Of a DNA stretch of 64,000 nt, positions 59,067-64,000 are shown piece by piece; the first letter of the stretch is position 1, and every line of letters begins with the position of its first letter. Made by a program: the position numbers and the translations under genes. The stretch is from contig JAJQJQ010000023.1 in NCBI GenBank assembly GCA_028622995.1, forward strand, positions 3,286,001 to 3,350,000, written 5' to 3'. Under the pieces are notes generated by a model. It was not told the DNA's origin and ran no database searches. It worked only from the letters and a program-made list of their open reading frames with translations. The DNA is from Panagrolaimus kolymaensis. Lineage: Eukaryota > Nematoda > Chromadorea > Rhabditida > Panagrolaimidae.

Positions 59067-61421
59067 TCATTGTTTTGCTTGAATGTTGCTGCTTTGGCTG
59101 CTTTCAATTTGGTTTTCTCCTTTTAAACCATTTTTAGCAACCAAAGCTTCAATCTTTTTTAATAATAAACTTCGTTTTTCTTCAATCACATCACTTAAAG
59201 ATTCTTGGAAATCATCTGCAACTCCAAGAATCATTTTATAACCTTCAATTTGAGCTTCAGCCATTTTTTTATCAAATGATTCAAGATGTTCATCAACGGG
59301 TGAAGCTTCAGTTGTTGGGGCGTTGGTTGTTGGGGAAGATGTGGTATTTGAGATAGTATTAGCTTGTTCATCTAAACAACCCCATGGAGAACATGGACGA
59401 GTTGTAGTCCACCACCATGGCCGAGTGGTAGTAGTTTGAACTGGAGGGCGCGTGGTTCCACCACCACTACTTCCACTAACTGAAATAAGCATTTATTTGA
59501 AGAGTGATTAAAGCCATTAAAATATTTATTTACCTGCATTATAACTAATTGAAAAGCTTCCTGAACTTAAACTTCGGAAAAGAACAAAAACTTTGTTTGT
59601 TTGACTTGTAACAAATTGATTTGCGATATTATCACAAAATCTTAATTAAAAAGATAAAGGTATTATACGAGTTTCGGAAAATCTGGTAAAAGCAGTTAAC
59701 TGACCTAGCTCCTGTATTTCCTATATCACTGCCATATCTAATTTCAACATAGCTACTTTCACAGGGAGTAAATGAATTGAAGCGAATATTGTCGATGGAA
59801 ATTTGAATTCGTTGACCTTGAGGTGCTTGGATGAGATAATTGCAATAACCAAAACCATTTTGAGTGAGGGAGCGTTGATTAGCGGAGGCGGTGAGGTTGA
59901 GGGTTCCACAGTTAGAATTTGTTTGAAGAGGGCTTTCACAATATGTCCCTGTCATGCCATCCGGGCACCGGCATTGATTGCAATTTTTGGGATCTGTGTA
60001 ACCGCTGTTTTGGCATGGAAGAGCAAAGGAGCAGGTTCCTAGAATTGAAAGAGGATGTTTGAAATCCTGTTTACAAAGTTCCATCCATCGACTTACTGTT
60101 GCAATAAGCAAAATTAATCTTTTTGACATCATTGAATGATAAACCAGTACGTTGTCCAATAGTATCTTGGAAATTCAAATCATTGGTTTGAATGGTTGGC
60201 TGATTATTTCGTGAAAAACTCTAAAACTTTTTGAATAATTTAAGCTAACAAAATTCGATTACAAACGTAAGGATCATAATGCATTACAGAGCCATAGTCA
60301 TATTGAACTCCAAAAGTAGTCATTGTGTTTGGATTTTGTTTAGTGAATTGACTTTCAAGTCCGGATTGAATGTTTTGGGTTAAAATTCGAACATATGAAT
60401 CACGATCAAAACGAGCTTGTTCATGATAACTAAAAATTTTAAAGTAAAATTTAAAAGAAGAGTAAAAAAAACCACCAACAATCCTAAAGAATGACCCGTT
60501 TCATGACCGACAATAGCGGGATAATCACATCCTTGACCAATGGAAATTTGTTGAACGCCACCAGTCATACCAATATTTGAGTAACAACTAAAGTATTAGG
60601 TAATTTTCTAAGAAATAAGAAGCCCGTAAGCAACAACAACAAACCCGCTTCCAAAAATGTATTGTAGCTGATTTCGTCCTGAACCATTTTCTTGGAAAGT
60701 AACGCAAGTATTGTCTTTCCATAATTGAATGCCTGCCAAAACAGCGGTTCGATTGACTAAAATTATTACATTTAATTATTTTTTGTCTTCTCAAATTTTT
60801 AGTGATTACCTCCTCGAGAAATTGTAAAAGGAATAGGGAAAAAGTTCCACCAAAGTCGAGTGTTGGATGTTAAAGTTCGCTTTGAACGATCTTCAACTTG
60901 TTCACCTTCCATTTCAGCGATTTGTTGTTTAGCATATCTATCACATTAATGGTGAGAGATGCCACATAAATGAAAGGCAAAACTTACGAAATGGCGCTAT
61001 TCATTTGTTCAGGCGTGAGAATGATATCACCTTCAAAGAGATATGGCAATGCCCAAGGTTTTGAACTGTTTGCAGCGAGACTGCTTTCAACAAAATCAGG
61101 CGTTTCCGTGGTTTCTTCAATTTCAGGCTTTCCGCTATGAGTTCTCTGGATAATTCCAAACGAATATAGAAATTTCTTTAAATTGTAATTACTTACATTA
61201 TCTTTTGCAAAAATTTTTCGCTGAAGTTGGCCAAGTTCATTCATGCCTTCGATGAATTTATTCAAAGATTCTTCATTGAGAGAAGATTTTCCAATGAGTG
61301 CATCATGAATTGGATTCTAAAAGCTTTTCATTTTTTTTTTGCGTTTGAAAACCAGCCATACCGAATTAACTGAAAGATAAAAAGTGGAAATCCACAGTAA
61401 GAAATAACCTTGCCACCACAT
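59067..61421 (-). CDS. Astacin metalloprotease with EGF and CUB domains (NAS family)
   Basis: Eleven minus-strand exons, 61421-61362, 61316-61197, 61145-60988, 60937-60810, 60756-60645, 60587-60480, 60429-60267, 60220-60097, 60038-59705, 59640-59534 and 59479-59067, join in frame to 608 residues. A signal peptide ([13 protein letters not shown]) and a prodomain of about 110 residues end at the furin-type site RSKR (133). The catalytic domain has [19 protein letters not shown] with zinc ligands H221, H225 and H231, and the Met-turn SVMHY. An EGF-like domain ([26 protein letters not shown] region) and a CUB domain follow. The tail is Thr/Pro/Trp-rich ([13 protein letters not shown]), then a charged, helical stretch. 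This is the architecture of C. elegans NAS subgroup V proteins that process cuticle or matrix. The zinc site is split by an intron after Gly228. Confidence 0.93.
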
Positions 61422-61922
61422 GTTAGAAACACAAAAACTAACAAATGGCAAATTCAAAAAGATCAAGACCGAAAAGAAAAGTAAATGCCCTCGACCTAAG
61501 ATTACAAGGTCGAGGATGTATGATCCCATTGATCTTCTTCTTTGTGGAGCAAACTGATATATCATATCTATCCTTTTTTATCTACGCTCACATTTTACAG
61601 TTTGCACATTACATATAAAAGAAATAATAATGCAAATTTGGATCACGATGAAACTGATCTGTGATTCTATCAAAGCGGAAACATTCATAAAAAAAATAGG
61701 AACTTTCCAATGATTTGCATTTAAACTTACGTTATCGCGAGAAAAAAATTTTGCATTTATCATTGCAGCAATGATCAACATCATCTAAGATCCTAAGGGC
61801 TTTAAAAACCATCAAATCAATTTCATCAACTTTTACAAAACAAAGTAAATATGTAATAAATTAATCTTTAACACCCGTATTTTAACAATCACAATTTAAT
61901 ACAAAACAAAAAACAATAATAA
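61422..61922. other. Spacer between astacin start and STC-1 3' end
   Basis: About 500 bp separating two minus-strand genes, so it holds the astacin promoter. A tiny hydrophobic frame at 61784-61578, with a possible 68-base intron inside, is too weak to call. No other feature. Confidence 0.45.
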
Positions 61923-63553
61923 TTAAGCCTCAGAATTATGAGTATAAAGATGAACTTTTCTTCGATTTGTTGGAAGTTCCATTGCAGTAACTTGAAGAGG
62001 CCAACCACCACCAATGACTCCAGCTTGAACAGAAGCGCCAGTAACAACAGCAAGTTCAGGATCAACGCCATAATTAGGCGCTTTTCCAAAGTAAGAACCA
62101 ACAACTTGTCGAACTTTTGGAATTCTTGTTGAACCACCAACGAGTACAATTTCATCGATATCCGATCTTTCCAATCCACAATCATTCAATGCAGCTTCCA
62201 ATGGATCAAGAATTGAATCAAACAAATCTTTATTTAGTTCTTCAAATTCATTTCTTGTAAGCTAAATAAAGTTTGATAAAAAAATAATCTCAAAAAAATC
62301 GCAATCCTTACCTCATAGTTAAATTCACCAACAGTTCGTAATTGAAGTCGAATGTTTGTTGATCGAACATCGGTAAGTCTAATTTTAGCTTCTTCGATTG
62401 CCAAACGAAGTTGTTGGATGTCTTCTTTGTCTTCAATTTTCTTATTAAATTTCTTTTCAATAATTTTAATTAAATGTTTTTGAGTTCGTTCATTAAAATC
62501 TTGTCCACCAAGACGATTATTTCCTGCCATAGCTTGAGCAACAAAAACTCCACCTTGTAGCCATAAAATAGATACATCCAAGGTTCCACCACCAAGGTCA
62601 AAGACGATAATGTATTCCACTCCTTTCTTTTTATGTAAACCATAAGCTAATGCAGCAGCAGTTGGTTCACTAACAATTCTTCTAACTTCCATACCTACAA
62701 AACATTAAGTCAATATTTATAAAAATGATAATAATTAAAGAAATCAACCTGCTAATTCAGCGGCTTTTGCGGTGTAATTTCTTTGAATTTCATTAAATTC
62801 AGCAGGAACAGAAATGACGAGTTGTGGAAGAGAAGTTTCGTACTTTTCATTTGCAATGTTCTTCAAATACTCAATAATTAACGATCCAACTTCTTCAGGT
62901 GTTACTTTTCTAAAAAACCAAAAAGTTATGATGAGAGCTATGATACGAAGAGAAAAAACGTACCGTATACCAGAGTCTAATTCAACCTCAAAATATGCTT
63001 TTCCTTCTTCATCAAGCTTTACAATAAATGGATATCTTTTTAAATCAGCCTGAAATCATTTTGTTTTCACCAGATAAAGAAATAAAAAGCATACAATAAA
63101 ATTAGGATCGTCAGTTTTAAAAGATTTTCCAATAAACCTTTTAGCATCATAAATTGTATTCTTTGGATTATGTTCTTGTTGTTCCACAGCTCGTGTTCCA
63201 ATTAACACCGATCCATTCATCCTAAAATATAAAAGAATAAAAATCGAATAAATACAAAAAACGCAAAAAGAAACATACAAAAATCCAACAACACTTGGAA
63301 TACTTCGCTTTCCTAAACTATCTGCAATAATTTCAGTTTCACCCGTGACAGCTTGATAAATACCAATTGAAGAAAAAGTTGTGCCTAAATCAACTCCAGC
63401 TATTTTTGGTTTGGGTGGCAACACATAACCATTTCTTTGAGCCAAATAACCAGCTATCAATAAGGTAAGAATGGCACCGCCTGAAATGTTAAATATTACT
63501 TTTTAACAGAAATCGATTTAATTCTTACCTATCAAAGACATAGACGACGACAT
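61923..63553 (-). CDS. stc-1: HSPA13/STCH-type microsomal Hsp70 ATPase
   Basis: Seven minus-strand exons, 63553-63529, 63480-63279, 63221-63095, 63049-62964, 62909-62749, 62694-62312 and 62261-61923, join in frame to 440 residues. The hydrophobic N-terminus ([21 protein letters not shown]) is an ER signal or anchor. The protein then has the three Hsp70 ATPase signatures: [28 protein letters not shown] and [13 protein letters not shown]. It ends soon after the ATPase domain and lacks the peptide-binding domain, exactly as in HSPA13/STCH (human 471 residues). The [16 protein letters not shown] segment fits this branch. It is an ER-associated ATPase. The last residues, HNSEA, show no KDEL-type signal. 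Confidence 0.93.
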
Positions 63554-64000
63554 TATTCTATCAAATTAAAAATGAATTTATAAAATATTATTCCATTTGA
63601 AATAACAAAGGTGCAGTTTGATAAGGTTGACGTGGACTAAGAAAGAATAAAAAAACTTTAATCCAAACGATGGAGCAATAAATCCTTGTTATGATCCACG
63701 GAGATTGCTATTCAATTTTTGTTGAATATTGAATATGCAAATTGACAACAGCTTTGAAACAAAAAACTTTTTGATGCATAAAATTGATACTTCTAATTTT
63801 GCATTTTTTTAAATATGGTAAAACGCATTCGTTCATTAAAAGACATTTAACCAAAGAAAATTATCCCTAAACGAATATTTTTCTTCATTATTTCCCAATG
63901 TTTCACTTTTTTTTTCTCTTCGTTCCTTCTTCAAAATGATTGAAAAAAAAGCTCATCAATCTTTGTTACTACTAACAAATAATAATGCGTTTATAACTGT
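63554..64000. other. Upstream of stc-1
   Basis: About 450 bp of AT-rich sequence, presumably including the stc-1 promoter. No exon or site is recognised before the window ends. Confidence 0.5.

Noticed and set aside
61578..61784. Small hydrophobic minus-strand frame between the astacin and stc-1 genes
   Set aside because: It could code for a 68-residue, or with an intron a 44-residue, membrane peptide, but nothing supports it beyond an AG before the ATG; the interval is probably a promoter.

Overview
This is eukaryotic nuclear DNA, very probably from a nematode. It is strongly AT-rich, and every recognisable gene is cut by many short introns (about 40-60 bases) that begin GT and end in a TTTTAG/TTTCAG-type acceptor. 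The gene content also fits a nematode: a Fer-like SH2-family tyrosine kinase, a MOLO-1/TPM-domain acetylcholine-receptor modulator, two worm-type serpentine chemoreceptors, a TTBK/CK1-like kinase and an astacin with EGF and CUB domains. The species cannot be fixed from the sequence. I rebuilt 21 protein-coding genes by joining exons in frame; each complete model has consistent splice phases from ATG to stop. No bacterial genes, CRISPR array, rRNA or convincing intact tRNA was seen.

Layout, left to right. 1-1299: 3' part of a tyrosine kinase (+). 1824-3425: MOLO-1-like receptor modulator (-). 6012-7653: riboflavin transporter (+), tail to tail with a chemoreceptor, 7799-9264 (-). 9265-15947: a gene-poor AT-rich stretch holding a 203-bp foldback element. 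15948-23134: an 11-exon pecanex gene (-). 23135-29791: a second gene desert. 29792-34787: an unrecognised single-pass membrane protein with long introns (+). From 35978 genes are dense: TTBK-like kinase (+), chemoreceptor (+), single-Ig protein (-), TIM22 (-), p70 S6 kinase (+), unrecognised type I membrane protein (+), SUMO protease (+), MBOAT lysophospholipid acyltransferase (+), glutaredoxin (-), REEP/YOP1 ER-shaping protein (+), two-lobed TolB-like propeller protein (-), an orphan (+), WDR31-like WD40 protein (+), astacin (-), and HSPA13/STC-1 (-).

The genes are a mixed set, not one pathway. Opposite-strand neighbours are often very close tail to tail (about 60-180 bp). TIM22 and S6 kinase share a divergent upstream region of about 470 bp, and so do glutaredoxin and the REEP gene (about 640 bp). 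No clear operon is visible, but several genes have a splice-acceptor-like sequence just before the start codon, as expected for spliced-leader trans-splicing.

The most unusual observations are a tandem duplication of a whole exon-intron unit in the SUMO protease gene, a well supported GC-AG intron in the riboflavin transporter, the 203-bp foldback element, the two-lobed GPI-anchored propeller protein, an S6 kinase with a very short tail, and three membrane or orphan proteins whose family I cannot name. I found no evidence for a wholly new multi-gene system.
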